In this document: in pieces, positions 43,330 through 52,256 of the stretch | How positions within the stretch are numbered: the stretch's first letter is position 1 | Layout: each line of letters begins with the position of its first letter | DNA from: Allochromatium tepidum | Lineage (GTDB): Bacteria > Pseudomonadota > Gammaproteobacteria > Chromatiales > Chromatiaceae | NCBI RefSeq assembly: GCF_018409545.1 | Contig: NZ_AP024563.1 | Coordinates: 2,316,001-2,380,000 of the forward strand | Length of the DNA: 64,000 bases | Reading direction: 5' to 3' | The notes under the pieces: model-generated | Seen by the model: only the letters and a program-made list of their open reading frames with translations | What the model was told of the DNA's origin: nothing | The model's database searches: none | Position numbers and translations under genes: made by a program

Positions 43330-45369
43330 ATGCGGCTGTCGAAACACCTGTCGATGAAGCGCATCCGTTCGTGGCCGGCGCTGTTGAAGCCTGAACCGTT
43401 GAAGCAGCGTGCCCTTGCATGGCTGGCGCTGCTGCGGTCCAAGCCGCTGCATCAGCATGTCCATCCGTGGGTGTCGACGCTCAAACCCACGCCGATGAAG
43501 CATGTTCGTCTGCTGGTCCTGACCGACGACCTGCCGCGCGCCTCGCTGGCGCTCGCCGAGACCCAGTGCTTCCATCCCGACCGGCGCGAACCCGAGAGCG
43601 AGCGTTTCGCCACCCTGCCCGGCCGTACCTTCCACGAGATCCACACCCAGGCCCGGGCGCGACTCGACAAGATCGCGCGTCTCATCCCCTTCGAGCCGGC
43701 GACGAGCCTCGAACCGGCGCGGGTGATCGATCAGGCCGAGCTGGCGCGGCTCAACGACTGGCTCGGGCGGCTGTGGGACGAAACCTCCAGCTATGAGGAA
43801 GACTTCCGGCAGCTCGACGACGAGCGGCACCTGATCCACGAGCAGCAGGCGGCGCTGGAGAACTTCAGTCATCTCAACATCGATCTCGGGATGCTGCGCG
43901 CCAAGACCCGGTTTCTGAACATCCATGTCGGTCTGGTGCCGCGCGAGAATCTGCGTCAACTCGAAGGTGCCGTGGCGCTGGCCGGATACATCCTGCACGT
44001 CTATCTGGAGCGCGGCGACAATACCCATGTGGTCATCGTCGGTCCGGCCGACGCCAAGGACGCCGGTCTCGCTTCGGTGCTCGCCGCCGCCGGGTTCCAG
44101 GCCATCCCCATCCCGGAAGGACTCGACCGCGAGCCGACCGAACTGCAACGCGACTTCGAGCGGCGGTTGGCCGCGATCGCCGAGGAGCGCGCTCAGCTCA
44201 CCGAGACCCTGCAACGCTGGTCGGAGCGCTACCACGAGCCCTTGCGCGAGGCCCAGCGCACCCTGCAACTGGCCGATCCGTTGGTCAGCCTGGACGAATC
44301 GCTGCGCAGTTGCGGCCATCTGACCCATCTGGCCGGCTGGGTGCCGGCGCACACCGTCGCGGCCTTACGGGAGCGTCTCGATGCCGCCCTGGCCGGAACC
44401 TATGACCTGAGCATACGCGACCCCTTGCCCGAGGAACGCCCGCTGGTGCCCACGGTGCCGGTCAAGAGCCGGCTACTGGCGCCCTTCGCGCTGCTGGTCA
44501 ATCAGTACGGCATCCCGTCCTATGGTGAGGTCGACCCGACGCCGCTGTTCGCCCTGACCTTCCTGATCATGTTCGGAAGCATGTTCGGCGACGTCGGCCA
44601 GGGCGCGGTGATCGCGCTCGCCGCCTGGACGCTGCGCGACAGGTTCGGACGCTTCTGGCCGTTCGGACTCATGGCCGGCGGGTCATCGGTCCTGTTCGGC
44701 TTTCTCTATGGCAGTCTCTTCGGCTATGAGCACGTCCTGCCGGCGCTGTGGATGAATCCGCTCAGCGATCCGCTGCTGATGCTGCGTCTGGCGCTGATCT
44801 GGGGCGTGTTCTTCATCGTCGTCGCCTGTCTGCTGGCGATCTACAACCGCTGGGCGGTCGGGCAGTGGCGCGAGGCGCTGTTCGGACATCACGGCGTGGT
44901 CAATCTGGTGTTCTATCTGGCGCTGATCGCCGGTGGCGCCGGACTGGCCGACGGCACGGGGTTCGGCACGGTGCCCGCGCTGCTGGTGGCGGGGAGTCTG
45001 GCGGCCCTGGCCTGGCACAGTTGGCTGCATCAGCAGGCACCCGTGGGCGAGAAGATCCTGGTGGTCGTCATCGAGACCCTGGAGACCCTGATCGGCTATG
45101 TCTCCAACACCCTGTCGTTCCTGCGCGTGGCGGCCTTCAGTCTCAACCATGTCGCGCTCTCGATCGCCGTCTTCACCCTGGCCGACATGATGGGCACCTT
45201 CGGCCATTTGGTGACGGTCGTCCTGGGCAATGTCTTCGTGCTGGTGCTGGAGGGCGGCATCGTCATGATCCAGGTGATGCGCTTGCAGTATTACGAGGGC
45301 TTTTCACGCTATTTCTCGGGGGATGGCCACGCCTTCAGGCCGATCCGGTTCGGGCGCGGACCGGCCTGA
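43330..45369 (+). CDS. V/A-type ATPase subunit I (a-type stator) with extended N-terminus
   Basis: Membrane stator that forms the ion half-channels. The cytosolic N-terminal half (to about 385) precedes seven or so helices including EVDPTPLFALTFLIMFGSMF and the channel helix VSNTLSFLRVAAFSLNHVALS, with the essential Arg in FLRV. The family normally begins near MKHVRLLVL (Met at 43495); here 55 extra residues precede it and look like degenerate copies of that start (see findings). The true start may be 43330 or 43495. Confidence 0.92.
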   Translation: MRLSKHLSMKRIRSWPALLKPEPLKQRALAWLALLRSKPLHQHVHPWVSTLKPTPMKHVRLLVLTDDLPRASLALAETQCFHPDRREPESERFATLPGRTFHEIHTQARARLDKIARLIPFEPATSLEPARVIDQAELARLNDWLGRLWDETSSYEEDFRQLDDERHLIHEQQAALENFSHLNIDLGMLRAKTRFLNIHVGLVPRENLRQLEGAVALAGYILHVYLERGDNTHVVIVGPADAKDAGLASVLAAAGFQAIPIPEGLDREPTELQRDFERRLAAIAEERAQLTETLQRWSERYHEPLREAQRTLQLADPLVSLDESLRSCGHLTHLAGWVPAHTVAALRERLDAALAGTYDLSIRDPLPEERPLVPTVPVKSRLLAPFALLVNQYGIPSYGEVDPTPLFALTFLIMFGSMFGDVGQGAVIALAAWTLRDRFGRFWPFGLMAGGSSVLFGFLYGSLFGYEHVLPALWMNPLSDPLLMLRLALIWGVFFIVVACLLAIYNRWAVGQWREALFGHHGVVNLVFYLALIAGGAGLADGTGFGTVPALLVAGSLAALAWHSWLHQQAPVGEKILVVVIETLETLIGYVSNTLSFLRVAAFSLNHVALSIAVFTLADMMGTFGHLVTVVLGNVFVLVLEGGIVMIQVMRLQYYEGFSRYFSGDGHAFRPIRFGRGPA

Positions 45370-45432
45370 TCGGGGCCTTCGCCCGCTTACCGAACACCTT
45401 AAACCGGACTTCAAACACTAGGGGATTCGTCC

Positions 45433-45885
45433 ATGCTCTGGCTCGTCGCACTCATGTCATTCGCCATTCTCGGCCTGATCGTCGCCGGGTTCCTGCTCGA
45501 TCAGCGCCCGCAGACCGTGAGCGCCATCCGCTCCTGGTTCCGGCCGCTACTCGGTTCGCAACTGGCGGTCTTCGTCGGCGCCCAGATTGCGCTGCTGGCG
45601 CTCGGCGTCAGCGACGCCCTGGCCTCGCCCGAGACCGGGGCCGCCGCCGAGGGACTCAAGGAGATGTCGGTCGGCCTGGGTCTGGCCATGATCGGCGTCG
45701 GCATCCCGACCGGACTCTCGACCATCGGCGCCGGCATCGCCGTGGGTCCGATCGGCGCGGCCTCGCTGGCGGCCATCACCGAGAAGCCCGAGAACCTCGG
45801 GCGCACGCTGATCTATCTGGGTCTGGCCGAGGGTATCGCGATCTATGGTCTGGTCATCTCGATCCTGCTGCTCAACAAGCTCTGA
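45433..45885 (+). CDS. V/A-type ATPase proteolipid subunit K
   Basis: The 150-residue protein has four membrane helices in two hairpins. Only the last helix carries the ion-binding carboxylate (LGLAEGIAIYGLVISILL); the second helix has Gln (AVFVGAQIALLALG). This is a duplicated c-type subunit with one site, like enterococcal NtpK. Residues next to the Glu are Gly-Ile rather than Ser/Thr, so proton coupling seems likelier than sodium, but that is an inference. Confidence 0.9.
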   Translation: MLWLVALMSFAILGLIVAGFLLDQRPQTVSAIRSWFRPLLGSQLAVFVGAQIALLALGVSDALASPETGAAAEGLKEMSVGLGLAMIGVGIPTGLSTIGAGIAVGPIGAASLAAITEKPENLGRTLIYLGLAEGIAIYGLVISILLLNKL

Positions 45886-45897
45886 GCGACGCCGACC

Positions 45898-46272
45898 ATG
45901 ACCGAGCACGCGCCGGACCTGGACCATCCGACCCGCCTGCTGTTCCTCGGCGAGGAGACGCTCGCCGACGGCTTCCGGCTGATCGGTTTCGAGACCCATC
46001 CGAATCCGACCCCGGAGGACGCCGACCGGCTGCTGCGCGATCTGCGCCGTGATCGGGCCAAGGCCCTGGTCATCGTCGACGACGCGCTCATGGCGCAACA
46101 GATCCCGAACCTGCATCGGGTGCGGCAGGAGGGCGGACGCATCGTGGTGATCGCCGTCCCCGCGCTCGGCGCGCAACCCCGTCTGACCAGCGAGGTCGCC
46201 CAGCGGCTGGCCTCGCTCTTTGGAACCGCGACCCTGGAGACCGCCCCGAGCGGCGAGCGAGAGTCATCGTGA
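45898..46272 (+). CDS. V/A-type ATPase subunit F
   Basis: The 124-residue Rossmann-like central-axle subunit shows LLFLGEETLADGFRLIGFE, LVIVDDALMAQQIP and RIVVIAVPALG, as in NtpG/AtpF of V/A ATPases. It overlaps subunit E by 4 bp. Confidence 0.88.
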   Translation: MTEHAPDLDHPTRLLFLGEETLADGFRLIGFETHPNPTPEDADRLLRDLRRDRAKALVIVDDALMAQQIPNLHRVRQEGGRIVVIAVPALGAQPRLTSEVAQRLASLFGTATLETAPSGERESS

Positions 46273-46916
46273 ATCAGGTCGAAGAACTCGAACGCGCCAT
46301 CCTGGCGCGCGCCGAACGGCTCGCGTCCGAGTACCGCGAGCGTGCCGCGCGCAGCCGTGACAGCATTCTGCGCGAGGCCGCCGAGCGTCTGCGTCTGCGC
46401 GAGGCACGCGAGGAAGGCATCGCCAAGGCCCTGGCCGAGCGGACGTTCCGCCAGCGGGTGCAGGCGAGCGAACTCAAGATGCAGACCCATCTCGACCGCA
46501 CGCGCTGGAATCTGGTGCTCGGCGTCGAGCGGCGGCTGGCCGAGCGGATGCGGGCCTTCATCGAGGATCAGGTGACCTATGATGCCTGGTTGCTGAGTCT
46601 GATCGTCGAGGCGGCTGGGGTCATCGAGTCGCCCGAGATCCAGGTCGCCGCCAATGCGCATGATCAGCGCCGGCTGTTCATGAACTGGGATACGGTCATC
46701 GCCGCCCTGCCCCATGACAAGACGGCCACGCTCGTGCCCGCGCCCGAGGCGCTCCATACGCTCGGCGGCGTGCTGGTGACGAGCGCCGATGGACGCATCC
46801 GCGTCGACCACACCTTCGAGGGCCGGCTCGAACGTCTGCGCCCGCGTATCCGGCAGACGATCCTGGAGCGTCTGCTGCCCGGCGGCTTCGATACCGGCAA
46901 CCTCTTCATCGGATGA
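46269..46916 (+). CDS. V/A-type ATPase subunit E (peripheral stalk)
   Basis: The 215-residue protein has an N-terminal coiled coil (to about 100) and a C-terminal globular head with GGVLVTSADGRIRVDHTFEGRL-type sequence, the hallmark of subunit E. It overlaps both F and A by 4 bp. Confidence 0.9.
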   Translation: MNQVEELERAILARAERLASEYRERAARSRDSILREAAERLRLREAREEGIAKALAERTFRQRVQASELKMQTHLDRTRWNLVLGVERRLAERMRAFIEDQVTYDAWLLSLIVEAAGVIESPEIQVAANAHDQRRLFMNWDTVIAALPHDKTATLVPAPEALHTLGGVLVTSADGRIRVDHTFEGRLERLRPRIRQTILERLLPGGFDTGNLFIG

Positions 46917-48742
46917 GCCAGAGCGAGACAGCGAAGATCACGACCATGAGCGAAACCAACAAGATCGGCGTCATCCGCGACATCAACGGTCCCATCGTTA
47001 CCATCGAGCTTCCGGGCGCGCGTAGCGGCGAGCAGGTCAAGATCGGCGAACTCGGGCTCTATGGCGAGATCCTCTCGCTCAACGGCGAGCGGGCGGTGGT
47101 CCAGACCTATGAGTCGACCGATGGGGTGCGGCCGGGGGAGCCGGTGGTGGGGCTGGGCCGGCCGCTGTCGGTCGAGCTGGGGCCGGGGCTGCTGGGCGGC
47201 ATCTTCGACGGGGTGCAGCGTCCGCTGACCAAGCTGGCGCTCCAGTCGGGGGATTACATCCGGCGTGGTCTGAGCGTGCCGGCGCTCGATCGCACCAAGC
47301 TCTGGGTGTTCGAGCCGAATGCGGAGCTGGAGCCTGGGGCCAAGGTCGGGCCGGGGACGGTGCTCGGGCGGGTGCAGGAGACGCTGACCATCGAGCATCG
47401 GATTCTGGTGCCGCCCGGCGTCGAGGGCGAGCTGGAGGAGATCGCGCCGGCGGGTGAGTACGATATCGAGTCGAATATTGCGCGGGTGCGCGATCATCGG
47501 GGCGTGAGTCATCGGCTCAGCCTGTATCAGCGCTGGCCGGTGCGTAAGCCGCGTCCGTATCTGAAACGCGATGATGGCGTGTCGCCGCTGATTACCGGGC
47601 AGCGGGTGATCGATACGTTTTTCCCTCAGCTCAAGGGGGGCAAGGGCGCGGTGCCGGGTCCGTTCGGGGCGGGCAAGACCGTGGTTCAGCAGCAGATCGC
47701 GCGCTGGTCGAATGCGGACATCGTGATCTATGTCGGCTGTGGCGAGCGCGGCAATGAGCTGGTCGATGTGTTGGAGACCTTCCCGGAGCTGGACGATCCC
47801 TACTCCGGGCGCAAGCTGATGGAGCGGACGCTGCTGGTGGCGAATACGTCGAACATGCCGGTGGTGGCGCGCGAGGCGTCGGTCTATGTCGGGATCACGA
47901 TGGCGGAGTATTACCGTGACATGGGCTATGACGTGGTGATGCTGGCGGATTCGACCAGTCGCTGGGCCGAGGCGTTGCGCGAGGTCTCGGGGCGGCTGGG
48001 GCAGATGCCGGTGGAGGAAGGCTATCCGGCGTATCTGGCGTCGCGGTTGGCGGCGGTCTATGAGCGTGCGGGTCGGGTGGAGACCTTTGGGGCGGGGTCG
48101 GGTTCTGTGACCTTGATCGGGGCGGTGTCGCCGCCGGGAGGGGACTTCTCGGAGCCGGTGACGAGTCATACCAAGGACATCATCGAGACGTTTTGGGCGT
48201 TGTCGAAGGAGTTGGCGGATGCGCGGCATTATCCGTCGATCGATTGGGTGACGAGCTTTTCGGGGCATGTGAAGACGGCGGCCGAGTGGTGGCACAAGGA
48301 GATCGATCCGGATTGGGAGAAGCGGCGCGGGGCGGCATTGGCGTTGCTGGCGCGGGATGCGGAGTTGTCGCGGATCGTGAATCTGGTGGGGCCTGAGGCG
48401 TTGTCGGATGCGCAGCGGTGGGAGTTGGAGGGGGCGTCGTTGATCAAGGAGGGGGTGTTGCAGCAGAGTGCGCTGGATGAGATCGATACCTTTTGCTCGC
48501 CGGCGAAGCAGTATGCGTTGCTGGATCTGGCGATTACGATCTATAAACGGGGTGAGGCGTTGGTCAAGCTCGGGGTGCCGGTGACCGAATTGCAGCGTCT
48601 GCCGTTGCTGGCCAAGATGCGGCGGATCAAGTCGATGTATTCGAGTGAGCAGTTGGAGCAGATTCAGGCGTTTCGGCAGGAGGTCGATCAGGCGATGGAG
48701 GCGATACGGATTGAGTATGCGAAGCAGGGGGGGGCTGTTTAG
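46913..48742 (+). CDS. V/A-type ATPase catalytic subunit A
   Basis: The 609-residue catalytic subunit has the bulge domain and P-loop GPFGAGKTVVQQQIA, GCGERGNELVDVLETFPEL, SRWAEALREVSGRL and SYVDTF-type SALDEIDTFCSP. ATG 46913 overlaps the E stop; Met 46949 is the more typical beginning. From about 47100 to the stop, synonymous choice switches to G-ending codons (GGG, TTG, GTG) unlike its neighbours, and the gene ends in an eight-G run. The island insertion begins directly after its stop. Confidence 0.96.
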   Translation: MSQSETAKITTMSETNKIGVIRDINGPIVTIELPGARSGEQVKIGELGLYGEILSLNGERAVVQTYESTDGVRPGEPVVGLGRPLSVELGPGLLGGIFDGVQRPLTKLALQSGDYIRRGLSVPALDRTKLWVFEPNAELEPGAKVGPGTVLGRVQETLTIEHRILVPPGVEGELEEIAPAGEYDIESNIARVRDHRGVSHRLSLYQRWPVRKPRPYLKRDDGVSPLITGQRVIDTFFPQLKGGKGAVPGPFGAGKTVVQQQIARWSNADIVIYVGCGERGNELVDVLETFPELDDPYSGRKLMERTLLVANTSNMPVVAREASVYVGITMAEYYRDMGYDVVMLADSTSRWAEALREVSGRLGQMPVEEGYPAYLASRLAAVYERAGRVETFGAGSGSVTLIGAVSPPGGDFSEPVTSHTKDIIETFWALSKELADARHYPSIDWVTSFSGHVKTAAEWWHKEIDPDWEKRRGAALALLARDAELSRIVNLVGPEALSDAQRWELEGASLIKEGVLQQSALDEIDTFCSPAKQYALLDLAITIYKRGEALVKLGVPVTELQRLPLLAKMRRIKSMYSSEQLEQIQAFRQEVDQAMEAIRIEYAKQGGAV

Positions 48743-48879
48743 AATTTTTCGCTTGGAGGCTAAATTTGCGCGACCTAGACTGCTTTCAGTCTAGAAAGCT
48801 TAGCGTTCCATTGCAATCTAAATACACTGTTAGGCTTGGGATTTTCCAGCTAACGACTAAAGCAAATTGGAGGATACAC

Positions 48880-49259
48880 ATGACTAAAATTATTCCTGAT
48901 TAGTTACGAAGCTCAGCACATTCACGCTCACTGTAATTCATTGTTTTTATGAAATTATTTTCAGCCATCTGAGTTTGTGCCAGGTACGCTGGTCGTCTGC
49001 GCTGACTTGGAGGCCGCGCTTAGGTGGTCAGAGATTGACCGGGCAAGAGAAAACAAAAACTTGGCCTGAGAGTTCTCGCACCGCAGTGCTGAGCTTCGTA
49101 ACTAATCAGGAAATTATTTGTTCATTATGCCATGGGCGTGGGGAAGATGTTGAAGTGCCTTGTCCCGAATGCGGAGGCTCAGGCTATGATACTCTTCATG
49201 AGAACCCATTTGCTCAATGTGATGAATGCTGTGGAGAAGGCACGATAAAAGTCGATTGA
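48880..49259 (+). pseudogene. Small CxxCxGxG zinc-finger gene split by a MITE
   Basis: A very good ribosome site (GGAGGA, 5 nt) leads to ATG ACT AAA ATT ATT, after which the MITE 48895-49110 brings a stop within three codons. Removing the MITE and one 8-bp target copy restores a 51-residue frame: MTKII joined to CSLCHGRG, CPECGGSG and CDECCGEG, three DnaJ-type zinc motifs, ending GTIKVD. The downstream part also remains open through the MITE from a TTG at 48975, so a fusion product is conceivable. Function is unknown. Confidence 0.8.
48895..49110. mobile_element. 216-bp MITE with 25-bp perfect inverted repeats
   Basis: The ends 48895-48919 and 49086-49110 are perfect 25-bp inverted repeats starting CCTGATTAGTTACGAAGCTC. 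Both flanks carry the same 8 bp AAATTATT (48887-48894 and 49111-49118). The interior has no gene. A related single end lies at 32155-32177. The parent transposase family is not identifiable from the ends alone. Confidence 0.9.
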
Positions 49260-49279
49260 ACGCATCCAGGGGGCTGATC

Positions 49280-49531
49280 GTGATTAAAATTCTTGAGGCA
49301 AACTATTTGGGAGACGGATGCCTGGAATTGATTTTTTCCGATGGCATGAGAGGGATTTTTAACGTATGGGCTTATTGCTCTAGTCGGAGCGGCCCCTTGC
49401 TCGAACCGCTCGCATCAGAAACCTATATCAAACGTTGCTTCATCGACATGGGCGCTCTCGGATGGCCCAATGGATTGGAGTTATCTCCGGCACGTCTTTA
49501 TGAGCTTTGCGAAATGAAAGAGGCGGCATAA
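49280..49531 (+). CDS. DUF2442-type small protein
   Basis: The 83-residue protein begins at GTG 49280 with AGGGGG upstream. It reads IKILEANYLGDGCLELIFSD, then a central GPLLEPLASETYIKRCFID and a C-terminal ELSPARLYEL, the DUF2442 pattern. DUF2442 genes are often paired with DUF4160 partners in what look like toxin-antitoxin-like cassettes; no partner is present here. The base composition is AT-richer than the ATPase genes. Confidence 0.75.
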   Translation: MIKILEANYLGDGCLELIFSDGMRGIFNVWAYCSSRSGPLLEPLASETYIKRCFIDMGALGWPNGLELSPARLYELCEMKEAA

Positions 49532-49648
49532 TGAAACAAAATAGGGGGCAGACCTCTATTTTCTACAAACCGCATCGATCGCGAAAGATGTACTTTGCAA
49601 GCTCACCGCATCCTACGATTCTAGTAAATATGACATGAGGAGGATGGC

Positions 49649-50125
49649 ATGGAATGGAGCCAGGTTTTGCAAGACCCTGTACTCAAAGAGCTTCCATATA
49701 AAATCGAACTCAACGAGGACGGCAATATCGTCATGAGTCCGGCGTCGAACCTGCATGGTTACTTGCAATCCCGACTCGTCATGGAACTGGCAAAAAAGAT
49801 CGACGACGGCGACATCCTGGTTGAGACGAGCATCCAAACATCCAAGAACGTCAAAGTAGCGGATGTATGCTGGGCGTCATCTCAGTTCATCGAAAAATTT
49901 GGATTCGAGACGCCTTACCCGAAAGCCCCTGAGCTGTGCATCGAGGTTCGATCGCCCAGCAACACCGACAGAGAGATGAACGAGAAAATCGAACTCTATC
50001 TTGCCAAGGGCGCTCTGGAAGTGTGGATTTGTGATAGCGAAGGGCTGGTGAGATTTTTCTGTCATGAAGGCGAAATCGCGGAATCTGGGATTGTCCCTGG
50101 ATTTCCAACACATATTCGCGTCTGA
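49649..50125 (+). CDS. Uma2-family (DUF820) predicted nuclease
   Basis: The 158-residue protein shows the restriction-like fold signature: IVMSPASNLHGYLQSRLVME, VADVCWASSQFIEKFG and PELCIEVRSPSNTDREMNE with the D..ExR/K site and LYLAKGALEVWICD. Uma2 proteins are PD-(D/E)XK-like, common in cyanobacteria and purple bacteria, with no established role. Excellent ribosome site GAGGAGG. Part of the island in the ATPase operon. Confidence 0.85.
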   Translation: MEWSQVLQDPVLKELPYKIELNEDGNIVMSPASNLHGYLQSRLVMELAKKIDDGDILVETSIQTSKNVKVADVCWASSQFIEKFGFETPYPKAPELCIEVRSPSNTDREMNEKIELYLAKGALEVWICDSEGLVRFFCHEGEIAESGIVPGFPTHIRV

Positions 50126-50181
50126 TCAGACAACAACAAATCACATGAATCAATTGCAACAAACTGAACAAGCGGCGTGAT

Positions 50182-50478
50182 TCAAGATTGTTCGCGCAGC
50201 CGAGAAAGCGCAATGTCGTAAATTTCATTGCGATCACGTTTGCCGACTGCGACAACTGTCACAGTGACAACCTTATCCTCGACGTAGTAAACCAACCGAT
50301 AACCGAGTCGGCGGAGTTTGATCTTGTAGATGTTCTTGGCACCCGACAGAGCCGCCGCAGGAACATGAGGATTTTCAAGTCGTTCTTTGAGTTTTTTCTT
50401 GAATTGCTCTTTTACGGTGTGGCCTAAATTTTGCCATTCCTTGAGCGCGGACTTTTTGAATTCCAGTTCATAGGTCAT
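50182..50478 (-). CDS. relE: RelE-family toxin
   Basis: The 98-residue protein has RelE/ParE features: YELEFKKSALKEWQNLGHTV, KIKLRRLGYRLVYYVEDKVV and TVVAVGKRDRNEIYDIA. RelE proteins cut mRNA in the ribosomal A site. It overlaps the antitoxin gene by 11 bp. It is encoded opposite to the ATPase operon, as the last module before subunit B. Confidence 0.93.
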   Translation of the reverse strand: MTYELEFKKSALKEWQNLGHTVKEQFKKKLKERLENPHVPAAALSGAKNIYKIKLRRLGYRLVYYVEDKVVTVTVVAVGKRDRNEIYDIALSRLREQS

Positions 50479-50716
50479 CGAGTGTCACCTTGACAGCTGG
50501 CTCATCCAGGCGCTCTTTGACGATTTTCAACAGTTCGACATCATCGATCAGTTCCATCATGGCTTCGTAAGCGGCGGCGGGCACACAGTAAAAAGCGGGT
50601 TCATTACGGTTCAGAACGGCGATCGGCATACCCTGCCCACTGGAAACTACCTTCATTGGATTGGCCTTGAGTTCGGATATACTGGCCGCGATTTCTGTAA
50701 GCACTTGATATGTCAT
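50468..50716 (-). CDS. Antitoxin of RelE (Phd/YefM-like)
   Basis: The 82-residue protein starts MTYQVLTEIAASISELKANP and continues GQGMPIAVLNRNEPAFYCVP, the Phd/YefM DNA-binding fold, with a C-terminal acidic helix (VKERLDEPAVKVTLDDL) that binds toxin. Upstream codons to 50740 are unlikely to be used. Confidence 0.9.
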   Translation of the reverse strand: MTYQVLTEIAASISELKANPMKVVSSGQGMPIAVLNRNEPAFYCVPAAAYEAMMELIDDVELLKIVKERLDEPAVKVTLDDL

Positions 50717-50873
50717 GATATTTATCCAGATAACAGCCAATGAAACCAGATTGTAGGTCTTTCAAATGGTCTCGTAAAGGTGATGACCGCCGTCTCCCGT
50801 TCAACGCCTTATCGATACCCGGCATTCGGCATGACCAATTGCCCAAGCGTCTAGAGGTCGAGATCCAAAGCTC

Positions 50874-52256
50874 ATGAGCATCAAGGAATACCGCACCGCC
50901 GTCGAGGCCCGAGGCGGCTTGCTGGTGGTCAGACACACCCCCAATGTCGCTTTCGGCGACCGGGTCCGCATCAAGGACCACGCCGGCCACGTCCGCAACG
51001 GCCAAGTCATCCGCGCCGCCGATGACGAGGTGCTGATCTTGGTCTTCGAGGGCACCGAGGATCTGGACCTGGAGAACACCTGGGTCCGCTTCCTCGACGA
51101 GCCGATCGAGATCGCGCTCTCACCCGAGATCCTCGGCCGCGAACTCAACGGCCTGGGCGAACCGCGCGACGGACGCCCGCCGATCCTCTCGGCCATCCGC
51201 CGTCCGGTCGGCGGCTCGGCCATCAACCCGGCCGCGCGCACCTACCCGCGCGAGTTCATCCAGACCGGCATCTCGACCATCGACGGTCTCAACTCACTGG
51301 TGCGCGGCCAGAAACTGCCGATCTTCTCCGGCTCGGGTCTGCCGCACAACCGGCTCGCGGCCCAGATCGTGCGTCAGGCCAAGCTGGTCGACGAGTCCGC
51401 CAGCTTCTCGATCGTCTTCGCCGCCATGGGCGTCTCCTACGCCGACGCCAAGTTCTTCCGCGACGAGTTCGCCAACTCGGGCGTACTGCGCAATGTGGTG
51501 ATGTTCGTCAATCTGGCCGACGACCCGCCGGTCGAGCGCCTGACCCTGCCGCGCACCGCGCTCACCGCCGCCGAATATCTGGCCTACGACCTCGACCGTC
51601 ATGTGCTGGTGGTGCTCACCGACATGACCAACTATGCCGAGGCCCTGCGCGAGGTGGCCACGGCCAAGGGCGACGTGCCGGCGCGTAAGGGCTATCCGGG
51701 CTATCTGTATTCCGACCTGGCCGAGCTCTACGAGCGCTGCGGACGCATCCACGAGCGCCACGGCTCGATCACCATGATGCCTGTGGTGTCCATGCCCTCC
51801 GACGACATCACCCACCCGATCCCGGACCTGACCGGCTATATCACCGAGGGCCAGATCGTGCTCTCGCGCGAGCTGCACAACCAGGGCGTCTATCCGCCGG
51901 TGAACATTTTACCGAGTCTGTCTCGATTGATGAAGGACGGCATCGGCAAGGACGACACCCGCGAGGACCATCCGCGTGTGGCCGCCCAGCTCTATGCGCT
52001 CTATGCGCGTGCGCAGGAGACGCGCAATCTGGCCTCGATCATCGGCGCCGATGAACTTTCCGAGCGCGACCGGCTCTATCTGACCTTCGCCGACGCCTTC
52101 GACCAGCGCTTCGTCGGCCAGGGCGAGAACGAGGACCGCTCGATCGAAGCCACGCTCAATCTGGCCTGGGATCTGATGAGCACCTTCCCGCGCGACATGC
52201 TCACGCGCCTCAAGGAGACCGATCTGGCCAAGTACTACCGGGAGAGCGCGGCATGA
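50874..52256 (+). CDS. V/A-type ATPase regulatory subunit B
   Basis: The 460-residue subunit has IEIALSPEILGRELNGLGEP and SGSGLPHNRLAAQIVRQAK (degenerate P-loop as expected for B). It is separated from subunit A by the 2.1-kb island, so if A and B are still co-transcribed the message must cross the antisense relE module. No obvious strong promoter was seen in the 130 bp upstream. Confidence 0.96.
   Translation: MSIKEYRTAVEARGGLLVVRHTPNVAFGDRVRIKDHAGHVRNGQVIRAADDEVLILVFEGTEDLDLENTWVRFLDEPIEIALSPEILGRELNGLGEPRDGRPPILSAIRRPVGGSAINPAARTYPREFIQTGISTIDGLNSLVRGQKLPIFSGSGLPHNRLAAQIVRQAKLVDESASFSIVFAAMGVSYADAKFFRDEFANSGVLRNVVMFVNLADDPPVERLTLPRTALTAAEYLAYDLDRHVLVVLTDMTNYAEALREVATAKGDVPARKGYPGYLYSDLAELYERCGRIHERHGSITMMPVVSMPSDDITHPIPDLTGYITEGQIVLSRELHNQGVYPPVNILPSLSRLMKDGIGKDDTREDHPRVAAQLYALYARAQETRNLASIIGADELSERDRLYLTFADAFDQRFVGQGENEDRSIEATLNLAWDLMSTFPRDMLTRLKETDLAKYYRESAA

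Noticed and set aside
48829-48835. GTTAGGC resembling an integron attC core
   Set aside because: No matching partner core (GCCTAAC-type) at attC spacing in the same orientation and no integrase in the window.
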